In this document: positions 25,662 through 34,610 of the stretch, piece after piece
Layout: each line of letters opens with the position of its first letter
Numbering within the stretch: the stretch's first letter is position 1
Assembly (NCBI RefSeq): GCF_002093975.1
Contig: NZ_MSZZ01000058.1
Span: forward strand, 1 to 64,000
DNA from: Thermoactinospora rubra
GTDB lineage: Bacteria > Actinomycetota > Actinomycetes > Streptosporangiales > Streptosporangiaceae
Direction: 5' to 3'
Length of the DNA: 64,000 nucleotides
The notes under the pieces: generated by a model
What the model was told of the DNA's origin: nothing
Seen by the model: only the letters and a program-made list of their open reading frames with translations
Databases searched by the model: none
Translations under genes and position numbers: made by a program

Positions 25662-28600
25662 GTGTACACATCAGCGCGTCTGTTGTTCACCTCCCTCTTA
25701 GGCGCACTCTTCGGCGCCGCCTTCACCGTGCTGGGGCTGTCGGCCCCCGCCCAGGCCCAGCACAGTCAAGGCGCGGCTCCCTGCGACCCCGGCAACAACC
25801 CCGTCGTCTGCGAGAACTCCAAGACGGGCACGCCGCCCTCGCAGTGGGAACGCAACATCAACGGCGGCGACACCATCGAGGGATTCGCCACCCAGATGAG
25901 TGTGAACGTGGGCCAGACCGTCCACTTCAAGATCCGGACGCCCGCGACCTCCTATCGCATCGACATCTACCGGATGGGCTACTACGGCGGCGACGGCGCG
26001 CGGAAGATCGCCACGATCTCCCCGTCCGCGTCGCTGCCGCAGACCCAGCCCGACTGCCTGACGCAGGCCGCCACCGGCCTGGTCGACTGCGGCACCTGGG
26101 CGGTCTCGGCCAGCTGGGCCGTGCCGTCCACCGCCGTGTCCGGCGTCTACTTCGCCCACCTGACCCGCACCGACGGGGTGGAGGACGACAACCACATCGT
26201 CTTCGTGGTCCGCGACGACGCCGGCCACTCCGACATGCTGTTCCAGACCTCCGACACGACCTGGCAGGCCTACAACGACTGGGGCGGCAACAGCTTCTAC
26301 ACCGGCACCAGCCAGGCGGCCTCCAACCGGGCGGTCAAGCTCAGCTACAACCGCCCGTTCGCCAGCCGCGAGAACACGCCGTGGGGGCGTGACTTCGTCT
26401 TCGCCAACGAGTACCCGATGATCCGCTGGCTGGAGGCCAACGGCTACGACGTCTCCTACACCAGCGGCGCCGACGTCGACCGCGCCGGTCAGCTGCTGCT
26501 CAACCACAAGATCTTCTTATCGGTCGGCCACGACGAGTACTGGTCCAAGCAGCAGCGCGCCAACGTGGAGGCCGCCCGTGGCGCCGGGGTCAACCTGGCC
26601 TTCTTCTCCGGCAACGAGGTCTTCTGGAAGACCCGCTGGGAGAACAGCGCCGACGGCAGCGGCACGCCGTACCGGACCCTCGTCACCTACAAGGAGACGC
26701 ACGCCAACGCCAAGACCGACCCGTCGGCCGAGTGGACGGGCACCTGGCGCGACCCGCGCTTCACCCCGCCCGCCGACGGCGCCGCCCCCGAGAACGCGCT
26801 CACCGGCCAGCTGTTCGCCATCAACTGCTGCACGGGCGAGATGAAGGTCCCGGCCGCCGACGGCAAGATGCGCTTCTGGCGGAACACCTCGATCGCGTCG
26901 CTGGGGTCCGGCGAGACCGCCACCCTGCCCGACGGCGTCCTCGGCTACGAGTGGGACCTCGACCCCGACAACGGCCACCGCCCCGCCGGTCTGTTCCGCC
27001 TGTCCACCACGACGGCGACAGCCGAGAAGAAGCTCAAGGACTGGGGCAACACCTACGTCAGGGAGGAGGCCACCCACCACCTGACCATGTACCGGGCACC
27101 CAGCGGCGCCCTGGTCTTCGGGGCGGGCACCGTGCAGTGGTCGTGGGGCCTGGACCCCGAGCACGACGGCGACGGGCCGCAGACCGCCGACGTGCGGATG
27201 CAGCAGGCGACCGTCAACCTGTTCGCCGACATGGGCGTCCAGCCGGGCAGCCTCCGGCCCGGCCTGACCGCCGCGACCAAGAGCACCGACACCACCGCGC
27301 CGGCCACCACGATCGACTCGCCCGGCGCGGGCGCCGAGCTGGCCAACGGCGCCACGGTCACCGTCAGCGGCACTGCGAGCGACACCGGCGGCAGGGTCGC
27401 GGCCGTGGAGGTCTCCACCGACGGCGGCGCCACCTGGCACCCGGCCACCGGCCGTGGCTCGTGGACCTACACCTGGCACGCCACCGGCAACGGCCCGGTG
27501 ACCATCAAGGCGCGCGCCGTCGACGACAGCGGCAACCTGGAGTCCACCCCGGCCGGCCGCTCGGTGACCGTGAAGTGCCCCTGCACCCTGTTCGGCAGCG
27601 GCGAAAAGCCGGAGACCGCCTCGGCAGCCACCAGCCTGCCCCACGAGCTGGGCGTGAAGTTCCGCGCCGCCGTGAACGGCTGGATCACCGGCGTCCGCTT
27701 CTACAAGGGCGCGAACAACACCGGCACGCACACCGGCAGCCTGTGGGACGCCTCCGGCAACCGCCTGGCCACCGCCACCTTCACCGGCGAGACCGCCACC
27801 GGCTGGCAGACGGTGTCCTTCCCCGTCCCCGTCCCGGTGACGGCCGGGACCACCTACGTGGCCTCCTACTACGCGCCCAACGGCGGGTTCGCCGCCGACA
27901 ACAACTGGTTCCAGGCGCGTGCCCTGTCCCGCCCGCCGCTGACCGGCCTCAAGGACGGGGCCGACGGGCCCAACGGTGTCTACCGGTACGGCTCCAGCGG
28001 CTTCCCCGCCCCGACCTACCAGGGCGCCAACTACTGGGTGGACCCGGTCTTCTCCGACGTCGAGCCGCCGGACACCCGCGCCCCGCTGGTGACGGCCCGC
28101 ACGCCGTACCCGGGCAGCACCTCGGTCCCGGTGACGGTCAGGCCGTCGCTCACCTTCGACGAGGCCGTCACCCCGTCCTCGCCCGCCGTGCAGCTGACCG
28201 TGGACGGCGGCGCGGCCGTGAGCGGCTCGTTCGCCCTCGACGCCGCGGGCAAGGTGCTCACCTTCACCCCGGCGGCGAACCTGGCCCACGGCACGACCTA
28301 CCGCTTCACCGTGTCCGGCGCCAAGGACGCGGCGGGCAACGCGGCGGCCACCGAGGACTTCACCTTCACCACGGCCAAGGCCACCCCCGAGCCGGGCGTG
28401 TGCCCCTGCTCGGTCTGGCCCGACTCGGCCGTGCCCGCCGTCGCGTCGGCGTCCGACACCAAGGCGGTGACGCTGGGCGTGAAGTTCACCGCCGACCAGA
28501 GCGGTTCCGTCACAGGCCTGCGCTTCTACAAGGGGCCGGGGAACGACGGGCCGCACGTGGGCGCGTTGTGGACGGCGTCGGGGACGAAGCTGGCGGAGGC

Positions 28601-30434
28601 GACGTTCGCCGGCGAGTCGACCGCCGGGTGGCAGCAGGTGACGTTCTCCTCGCCGGTGACGATCTCGGCGAACACCACGTATGTGGCGTCCTACCACGCG
28701 CCGGTGGGCCGCTACTCCTACACGTGGGGGCAGTTCGGCTCGGCCGGGGTGGCCAACCCGCCGCTGCGGGTGCCGCAGAACGGCGGCCTGTACGCGTACG
28801 GCAACGCGGGCACCTTCCCCGCGACCAGCAGCCCCGCCAACTACTGGGTGGACGTCGTCTACAAGGACAACGACGCCGACCCGCCCACGGTCAGCGCGGT
28901 CACGCCGCTCGACACCGAGAACAGCGTCCCGGTGACCACCGCTGTCACCGCCACGCTGAGCGAGCCGATCCAGCCGGGCACCGCGCAGTTCACGCTCAGC
29001 GGCGGCGTGACCGGCTCGGTGAGCTACGCCTCCGCGACCCGCACGCTGACCTTCACCCCGCCGGCGGCCCTCGCGGCGGGCACGACCTACACGGCGACGA
29101 TCTCGGGCGCCAAGGACAGCACCGGCAACCAGATGGCGCCGTTCAGCTGGACCTTCACGACCGCCAAGCCGGCCCCCGCGTCCGGCGTGTGCCCGTGCTC
29201 GGTCTGGCCCGACAGCGCCGTGCCCGCCGTGCGGACGGCCTCCGACACCAAGGCCGTGGCCCTCGGCGTCAAGTTCACCGCCGACCGCGGCGGCGTCGTG
29301 ACCGGCGTGCGGTTCTACAAGGGACCGGGCAACACCGGCACGCATGTCGGCGCGTTGTGGACGGCGTCGGGGACGAAGCTGGCGGAGGCGACGTTCGCCG
29401 GCGAGTCCGCCGCCGGGTGGCAGCAGGTGACGTTCTCCTCGCCGGTGACGATCTCGGCGAACACCACGTATGTGGCGTCCTACCACGCGCCGGTGGGCCG
29501 CTACTCCTACACGTGGGGGCAGTTCGGCTCGGCCGGGGTGAGCAACCCGCCGCTGCGGGTGCCGCAGAACGGCGGCCTGTACGCGTACGGCAACGCGGGC
29601 ACCTTCCCCGCGACCAGCAGCCCCGCCAACTACTGGGTGGACGTGGTGTTCTCGGCCGTCGACTCGGCCGCACCGCAGGTCGTGTCGGCCAACCCGCTCG
29701 ACACCGAGAACAGCGTGCCGACGTCCACCACGGTCACGGCCACCTTCGGCGAGGAGCTCCAGCCGGGCACCGCCCAGCTGTCCGTGGCCGGAGTGGCGGG
29801 CACGAGCGCCTACGACGCCGCAACGAAGACGATCACCTTCACCCCGGCCTCGGCGCTCGCCCCCGACACCTCCTACACGGCCACCGTCTCGGGCGCGAAG
29901 GACACGGCGGGCAACGAGATGGCGCCGGTGACGCTGACGTTCAGGACGGCCAAGCCGGACCCGCAGCCGGGCGTGTGCCCGTGCTCGGTGTGGACCGACG
30001 GCTCGCGGCCGGCCGTCCGGGCGGCGGCGAGCACCGACCCCGTCACGCTGGGGATGAGGTTCACCGCTGACCAGAACGGCTCGATCACCGGGCTGCGCTT
30101 CTACAAGGGGCCCGGCAACACCGGCACGCACGTGGGCGCGCTGTGGTCGGCCGACGGGGTCAAGCTGGCGGAGGCGACGTTCACCGGCGAAACGGCGGCC
30201 GGCTGGCAGGAGGTCACGTTCTCCACGCCTGTTCCGATAACCGCGGGCACCACGTATGTGGCGTCCTACCACGCGCTGGCGGGACGTTTCTCCTACACCT
30301 GGGGCCAGCTTTCCTCGCCGTATGACAAGGCGCCGTTGCGCGCCACCGGAGGGGCGTATCTGTCGGGCGCCGACGGATTCCCGTCGACCGATTCGCCGGC
30401 CAATTACTGGGTCGACGTCGTCTTTTCGCCATGA
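25662..30434 (+). CDS. giant secreted protein: N,N-dimethylformamidase-beta-like domain, Ig-like domain, four DUF4082 and three Big_5 domains
   Basis: A 1590-residue secreted protein. GTG 25662 follows GGAGG and opens a signal peptide ending PAQAQ. Residues about 60-510 resemble the N,N-dimethylformamidase large-subunit domain of many secreted actinobacterial proteins (ATSYRIDIYRMGYYGGDGAR, LSVGHDEYWSKQQRANVEAA, GNEVFWKTRWE). An Ig-like domain follows (about 525-625). DUF4082 modules lie near 639-798, 911-1066, 1174-1331 and 1436-1590, each with CPC near its start and ANYWVD at its end. They alternate with three Big_5 domains. DUF4082 likely binds carbohydrate; amidase activity is unproven. 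Two TTA codons occur (25698, 26517). Confidence 0.9.
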   Translation: MYTSARLLFTSLLGALFGAAFTVLGLSAPAQAQHSQGAAPCDPGNNPVVCENSKTGTPPSQWERNINGGDTIEGFATQMSVNVGQTVHFKIRTPATSYRIDIYRMGYYGGDGARKIATISPSASLPQTQPDCLTQAATGLVDCGTWAVSASWAVPSTAVSGVYFAHLTRTDGVEDDNHIVFVVRDDAGHSDMLFQTSDTTWQAYNDWGGNSFYTGTSQAASNRAVKLSYNRPFASRENTPWGRDFVFANEYPMIRWLEANGYDVSYTSGADVDRAGQLLLNHKIFLSVGHDEYWSKQQRANVEAARGAGVNLAFFSGNEVFWKTRWENSADGSGTPYRTLVTYKETHANAKTDPSAEWTGTWRDPRFTPPADGAAPENALTGQLFAINCCTGEMKVPAADGKMRFWRNTSIASLGSGETATLPDGVLGYEWDLDPDNGHRPAGLFRLSTTTATAEKKLKDWGNTYVREEATHHLTMYRAPSGALVFGAGTVQWSWGLDPEHDGDGPQTADVRMQQATVNLFADMGVQPGSLRPGLTAATKSTDTTAPATTIDSPGAGAELANGATVTVSGTASDTGGRVAAVEVSTDGGATWHPATGRGSWTYTWHATGNGPVTIKARAVDDSGNLESTPAGRSVTVKCPCTLFGSGEKPETASAATSLPHELGVKFRAAVNGWITGVRFYKGANNTGTHTGSLWDASGNRLATATFTGETATGWQTVSFPVPVPVTAGTTYVASYYAPNGGFAADNNWFQARALSRPPLTGLKDGADGPNGVYRYGSSGFPAPTYQGANYWVDPVFSDVEPPDTRAPLVTARTPYPGSTSVPVTVRPSLTFDEAVTPSSPAVQLTVDGGAAVSGSFALDAAGKVLTFTPAANLAHGTTYRFTVSGAKDAAGNAAATEDFTFTTAKATPEPGVCPCSVWPDSAVPAVASASDTKAVTLGVKFTADQSGSVTGLRFYKGPGNDGPHVGALWTASGTKLAEATFAGESTAGWQQVTFSSPVTISANTTYVASYHAPVGRYSYTWGQFGSAGVANPPLRVPQNGGLYAYGNAGTFPATSSPANYWVDVVYKDNDADPPTVSAVTPLDTENSVPVTTAVTATLSEPIQPGTAQFTLSGGVTGSVSYASATRTLTFTPPAALAAGTTYTATISGAKDSTGNQMAPFSWTFTTAKPAPASGVCPCSVWPDSAVPAVRTASDTKAVALGVKFTADRGGVVTGVRFYKGPGNTGTHVGALWTASGTKLAEATFAGESAAGWQQVTFSSPVTISANTTYVASYHAPVGRYSYTWGQFGSAGVSNPPLRVPQNGGLYAYGNAGTFPATSSPANYWVDVVFSAVDSAAPQVVSANPLDTENSVPTSTTVTATFGEELQPGTAQLSVAGVAGTSAYDAATKTITFTPASALAPDTSYTATVSGAKDTAGNEMAPVTLTFRTAKPDPQPGVCPCSVWTDGSRPAVRAAASTDPVTLGMRFTADQNGSITGLRFYKGPGNTGTHVGALWSADGVKLAEATFTGETAAGWQEVTFSTPVPITAGTTYVASYHALAGRFSYTWGQLSSPYDKAPLRATGGAYLSGADGFPSTDSPANYWVDVVFSP
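28561..28855 (+). repeat. 295-base direct repeat, copy 1 (second DUF4082)
   Basis: Matches 29350-29644 at an offset of 789 bases with four differences counted by eye, including silent positions. Sequences on either side diverge sharply, as expected for recent gene conversion between domains. Confidence 0.9.
29350..29644 (+). repeat. 295-base direct repeat, copy 2 (third DUF4082)
   Basis: Partner of 28561-28855. The first and fourth DUF4082 modules of the same protein do not share this near-identity. Confidence 0.9.
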
Positions 30435-30463
30435 AAAAGCGATAAAGGGGAGGAGATTACTCC

Positions 30464-31510
30464 ATGCCGCCCATCGGTATGGCGCTCGTGGGGGCCGGGT
30501 ATTTCGGCCCGCACCTTTTGCGCAACGCGCAGCAGGTGCCCGAGCTCCACGTGAAAGCCGTCTGCGATCTCAACCTCGACCGGGCCAGGACCGTCATCGG
30601 CCGGTACTCCACCATCGAGCCGACGGACTCCTTCGCCCGGATCCTGGACGACCCGGAGATCGAGGCGGTCGCCATCGCCACCCCGGCGGCGACCCACTTC
30701 GAGCTGGCCCGCGCCGCGCTGGAGGCGGGCAAGCACGTCCTGGTGGAAAAGCCGATCACCGCCTCGCTGGCCGACGCCGAGAAGCTCGTCCAGCTGGCCG
30801 AGGACACCGGACTGACCCTGATGTGCGACCACACGCTCTGCTACACGCCGGTGGTGCAGCGCATCCGCGAGCTGGTCGGCTCGGGCGAGATCGGGGACAT
30901 CCAGTTCATCGACGCGGTCCGCATCAACCTCGGCCTGGTCCAGCCGGACGTGGACGTCATCTGGGACCTGGCGCCCCACGACCTGTCGGTGTTCGACTTC
31001 GTGCTGCCCGACGGCGTCCACCCGGTGGCCGTGGCCGCCCACGGCGCCGACCCCATCGGGGCCGAGCGGGCCTGCGTGGCCTACCTGTCGATCTGGCTGT
31101 CCAACGGCGCGCTGGCGCACGTCCACATCAACTGGCTCAGCCCCACGAAGATCCGCACGACGGTGATCGGCGGCTCCCGGCGCACGATCATCTGGGACGA
31201 CCTCACGCCCGGCCGCCGCCTGTCGGTCTACGACCGCGGCGTCGACCGCATCCCCTCCGCCGAGCTGGACGAGGGCGAGCGCACGCGCGCCCGCGTCGCC
31301 TACCGGGACGGCGACATCCACATCCCCGCGCTGCCGGAGACCGAGGCGCTGCGGGGCGTCATGGCCGAGTTCGCCTCGGCCGTCAGGGACGGCCGCCGGG
31401 CGCTCACCGACGGGCGCGCGGGCGTTCGCGTCCTGCAGTTGCTCACCGCCGCCGACGAGAGCATGCGCCTCGGCGGCGCCATCGTGAAGCTCCAGGGAAG
31501 GACCATATGA
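30464..31510 (+). CDS. Gfo/Idh/MocA-family oxidoreductase (sugar 3-dehydrogenase-like)
   Basis: A 348-residue NAD(P)-dependent oxidoreductase. The Rossmann start MALVGAGYFGPHLLRNAQQV, the family motif HVLVEKPITASLADAEKL and the substrate helix WDLAPHDLSVFDF are visible. Enzymes of this type oxidise nucleotide sugars, such as UDP-GlcNAc at C3, before amination. GGGGAGGAG precedes ATG 30464. It starts the run oxidoreductase - epimerase - aminotransferase, each overlapping the next by four bases, which supports a shared sugar pathway. Confidence 0.9.
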   Translation: MPPIGMALVGAGYFGPHLLRNAQQVPELHVKAVCDLNLDRARTVIGRYSTIEPTDSFARILDDPEIEAVAIATPAATHFELARAALEAGKHVLVEKPITASLADAEKLVQLAEDTGLTLMCDHTLCYTPVVQRIRELVGSGEIGDIQFIDAVRINLGLVQPDVDVIWDLAPHDLSVFDFVLPDGVHPVAVAAHGADPIGAERACVAYLSIWLSNGALAHVHINWLSPTKIRTTVIGGSRRTIIWDDLTPGRRLSVYDRGVDRIPSAELDEGERTRARVAYRDGDIHIPALPETEALRGVMAEFASAVRDGRRALTDGRAGVRVLQLLTAADESMRLGGAIVKLQGRTI

Positions 31511-32460
31511 TCAGGGACAGCCGCTGCCTCGTCACCGGGGGCGCCGGGCTCATCGGCTCGACCATCGTCGACCACCTCGTCGCCGCGGGCGCGGGGGACA
31601 TCGTGGTGCTCGACGACATGGTCGGCGGCCAGCACGCCAACCTGGCCGCCGCCATGGAATCGGGCCGCGTGCGGCTGGTCGAGGGCGACATCCGCGACCG
31701 CGACACCGTCCGCGAGCTGGTCAGGGGCGTCGACTACGTCTTCCACCAGGCCGCCATCCGCATCATCCAGTGCGCGGAGGAGCCGCGCCTGGCGCACGAC
31801 GTCCTCGTCAACGGCACCTACGAGGTCGTCGAGGCGGCGGCTGAGGCGGGCGTGCGCAAACTGGTGGCCGCCTCCAGCGCCTCGGTGTACGGCCTGGCCC
31901 AGTCCTTCCCGACCAGGGAGGACCACCACCCCTACGACAACGACACCATCTACGGCGCGGCCAAGACCTACAACGAGCTGCTGCTGCGCAGCTTCCGCGC
32001 CATGCGCGGCCTGCCGTACGTGGCGCTGCGGTACTTCAACGTGTACGGCCCGCGGATGGACACGCGCGGCGTCTACACCGCGGTGTTCATCAAGTGGATG
32101 CACCGGATCAACCAGGGACTGCCGCCGGTGATCTTCGGGGACGGCACCCAGACGATGGACTTCGTCTACACCGCCGACATCGCCAAGGCCAACCTGCTGG
32201 CGGCCGAGAGCGCCGTGGAGGGCGAGGTGTTCAACGTCGCCAGCGGCGTGGAGACCAGCCTCAGCGAGCTGGCCGAGACGCTGCTGCGGGTCATGGACGC
32301 CGAGCACCTGGGCGTCGAGTACGGCCCCGACCGCGGCGTCAACGGCGTGACCCGCCGCCTGGCCGACACCTCGGCCGCCGCCGCCAAGATCGGCTTCAAG
32401 GCGGAGGTGTCGCTGGAGGAGGGCCTGCGCGAGGTCGTGAAGTGGTGGAGGTCGCTGTGA
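31507..32460 (+). CDS. NAD-dependent sugar-nucleotide epimerase/dehydratase
   Basis: A 317-residue extended SDR enzyme (GalE/WbpP-like). It shows CLVTGGAGLIGSTIVDHL, VFHQAAIRIIQCAEEP, ASSASVYGLAQSFPTRE and catalytic Tyr in TIYGAAKTYNELLLRSF. YFNVYGPRMDTRGVYTAV and DGTQTMDFVYTADIAKA are consistent with a UDP-sugar 4-epimerase or related enzyme. Its exact substrate cannot be read from sequence. It overlaps both neighbours by four bases. Confidence 0.9.
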   Translation: MIRDSRCLVTGGAGLIGSTIVDHLVAAGAGDIVVLDDMVGGQHANLAAAMESGRVRLVEGDIRDRDTVRELVRGVDYVFHQAAIRIIQCAEEPRLAHDVLVNGTYEVVEAAAEAGVRKLVAASSASVYGLAQSFPTREDHHPYDNDTIYGAAKTYNELLLRSFRAMRGLPYVALRYFNVYGPRMDTRGVYTAVFIKWMHRINQGLPPVIFGDGTQTMDFVYTADIAKANLLAAESAVEGEVFNVASGVETSLSELAETLLRVMDAEHLGVEYGPDRGVNGVTRRLADTSAAAAKIGFKAEVSLEEGLREVVKWWRSL

Positions 32461-33572
32461 TCCCGGTGATGCGCCCCTGGCTGGGCCAGGAGGAGGCCGA
32501 CGCGGCGGCCGCGGCGGTGCTGTCGGGCTGGGTGGCGCAGGGCCCTAGGGTGGCCGAGTTCGAGGAGGCGTTCGCCGAGGCGGTCGGCGTGCCGTACGCC
32601 ATCGCGGTCTCCTCGTGCACCACCGCGCTGCACCTGTGCCTCATCGCCGCCGACATCGGGCCGGGCGACGAGGTCGTCGTGCCGTCGCTGTCGTTCATCG
32701 CCACGGCCAACTCGGTCGTCCACGCGGGGGCGCAGCCGGTGTTCGCCGACGTGGACCCGGCCACGCTCAACCTCACGCCCGAGACCGTCGAGGCGGCCCT
32801 CACGCCGCGGACCCGCGCGGTCATCCTGGTCGACCAGTGCGGCATCCCCGCCGACCTGGACGCGGTCCGCGAGCTGTGCGAGCCGCGCGGCATCGAGCTC
32901 ATCGAGGACGCCGCCTGCGGCGCCGGGGCCACCTACCGGGGCCGGCCGGTGGGGGCGGGAGCCCGGTTCGCCGCCTTCTCCTTCCACCCGCGCAAGGTGC
33001 TCACCACGGGCGAGGGCGGCATGGTCACCGTCCACGACGAGAAGGTGGCGGCACGCATCCGGCGGCTGCGCGAGCACGCCATGAGCGTGAGCGCCGCCGA
33101 CCGGCACCGGTCCGCCCAGCCGGTGCTCGAGGGCTACGACGAGGTCGGCTACAACTACCGGATGACCGACATCCAGGCCGCCGTCGGCCTGGTCCAGCTG
33201 CGCAAGCTGCCGGTCATGGTGGCGCGGCGCCGCGAGCTGGCGGCCCGCTACCAGCGCGAGCTGGCCGCCGTCCCCGGCCTGGTGACCGCGACCGATCCGG
33301 AGTACGGCACGACCAACTATCAGTCGTTCTGGGTCACGCTCCCCGAGGACCACCCGGTCGGCCGCGACGAGCTGCTGGGTCTGCTGGCCGAGGAGGGCAT
33401 CTCGGCCCGGCGGGCGCTCAGCGCCGCCCACCTGCAGGGCGCCTACGCGCACCTCGGGGCGTCCCTGCCGGTGACCGAGCGGCTGGCACGAGACTCGGTC
33501 ACGCTGCCGCTGTACCACGAGCTCACCGAGGACGAGCAGGACCGCGTCATCGCCGTGCTCCTCAAGACATGA
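32457..33572 (+). CDS. DegT/DnrJ/EryC1/StrS sugar aminotransferase (first of two)
   Basis: A 371-residue PLP enzyme that aminates a keto-sugar nucleotide. It contains VSSCTTALHLCLIAADIGPGDEVVVPSLSFIATAN, LIEDAACGAGATYRG and FSFHPRKVLTTGEGGMV. The Lys in HPRK is the expected PLP lysine. EVGYNYRMTDIQAAVGLVQL and YQSFWVTLPED follow. GTG 32457 overlaps the epimerase stop. Together with the oxidoreductase at 30464 and the acetyltransferase at 24949 it can form an acetamido sugar. Confidence 0.92.
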   Translation: MIPVMRPWLGQEEADAAAAAVLSGWVAQGPRVAEFEEAFAEAVGVPYAIAVSSCTTALHLCLIAADIGPGDEVVVPSLSFIATANSVVHAGAQPVFADVDPATLNLTPETVEAALTPRTRAVILVDQCGIPADLDAVRELCEPRGIELIEDAACGAGATYRGRPVGAGARFAAFSFHPRKVLTTGEGGMVTVHDEKVAARIRRLREHAMSVSAADRHRSAQPVLEGYDEVGYNYRMTDIQAAVGLVQLRKLPVMVARRRELAARYQRELAAVPGLVTATDPEYGTTNYQSFWVTLPEDHPVGRDELLGLLAEEGISARRALSAAHLQGAYAHLGASLPVTERLARDSVTLPLYHELTEDEQDRVIAVLLKT

Positions 33573-34606
33573 TCAAGGACGTCATGCGGCGGGCGCTCGT
33601 CGCCCGCGAGCGCAGGGCGCGCCGCCTGCCCCGGCTCAGGACGGGCCCGGCGACCGGTCCCGGCCGCCTGTACTTCCTGTGCCCGGACCACGCGGCGCCC
33701 AGCGGCGGCGTGCGCATGATCTACCGGTGCGTCGACGCGCTGGCCGCCGAGCAGGTGCCCGCCACGGTGCTGCACCACCGGGCGGGCTTCCGCTGCCGCT
33801 GGTTCGCCAACGACACCCCGGTCACCGGCGCGGACCGCGCCACGCTGACGCCCCGCGACGTGCTGGTGGTCCCGGAGATCTACGGCCCGTCCCTGCGCGG
33901 GCTGCCCGAGGGGCCGAAGGTCGTGGTGTTCAACCAGAACGCCTACCTGACCTTCCAGCACGTGCCGGGCGGGCGCTCGCCGTACCATCAGGTGCCGGGG
34001 CTGCGCGGGTTGCTGGCGGTCTCGCAGGACAACGCCGCCTACCTGCGGTTCGCCTTTCCAGAGCTGCCCGTCACGGTGATCCCGCCGGTCGTCGACCCCG
34101 CGGTGTTCTTCCCGGCCGCCGAGCCGCCCGGCCGGCGTGTCGCCTACATGCCGCGCAAGCGGCCCGAGGACGCCGAGCAGCTGTTCGCGATGCTGCGGGC
34201 GCGGGGAGCGCTGGACGGCTGGGAGCCGGTGCCCATCCACGCGCGCAGCGAGGCGGAGACGGCCGCGCTGCTGCGGTCCTGCCCGATCTTCGTGTCGCTG
34301 AGCCGCCGCGAGGGCTTCGGCCTGCCCCCGGCCGAGGCCATGCTGTCGGGCTGCTACGTCGTCGGCTACACCGGCCTGGCCGGGCGCGAGTTCATGCTGC
34401 CCGAGTTCTCCAGGCCCGTCCCCGAGGACGACGTGCTCGCGCTCGCGGTCGCGCTCGCGGACGTCATGGAGCGCTACGCCAAGGACCCCGGCCCGGTGCG
34501 CGCGGACGGCCTGCGGGCCGCCGAGCACGTCCGCCGCACCTACGCCCCCGACAGGCAGCGGCGCGAGCTGCTGCGGTACTTCACACCCCTGCTGGAACAG
34601 GAGTAG
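33569..34606 (+). CDS. GT-B glycosyltransferase (family 1/4-like)
   Basis: A 345-residue protein. The C-terminal half shows GT4-type features: FVSLSRREGFGLPPAEAMLSGCYVVGYTGLAGREFM contains the E-x7-E pattern that contacts the nucleotide sugar. The N-terminal half includes LYFLCPDHAAPSGGVRMIYRCVDAL and VVFNQNAYLTFQHVP. It belongs to the polymer operon and overlaps the aminotransferase stop by four bases. Confidence 0.85.
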   Translation: MIKDVMRRALVARERRARRLPRLRTGPATGPGRLYFLCPDHAAPSGGVRMIYRCVDALAAEQVPATVLHHRAGFRCRWFANDTPVTGADRATLTPRDVLVVPEIYGPSLRGLPEGPKVVVFNQNAYLTFQHVPGGRSPYHQVPGLRGLLAVSQDNAAYLRFAFPELPVTVIPPVVDPAVFFPAAEPPGRRVAYMPRKRPEDAEQLFAMLRARGALDGWEPVPIHARSEAETAALLRSCPIFVSLSRREGFGLPPAEAMLSGCYVVGYTGLAGREFMLPEFSRPVPEDDVLALAVALADVMERYAKDPGPVRADGLRAAEHVRRTYAPDRQRRELLRYFTPLLEQE

Positions 34607-34610
34607 CGAC

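Noticed and set aside
26517..30272. Open minus-strand reading of 1251 codons
   Set aside because: It lies antisense to the DUF4082 gene, is Arg/Gly/Ala-rich without family motifs, and mirrors the repeats of the plus-strand gene.
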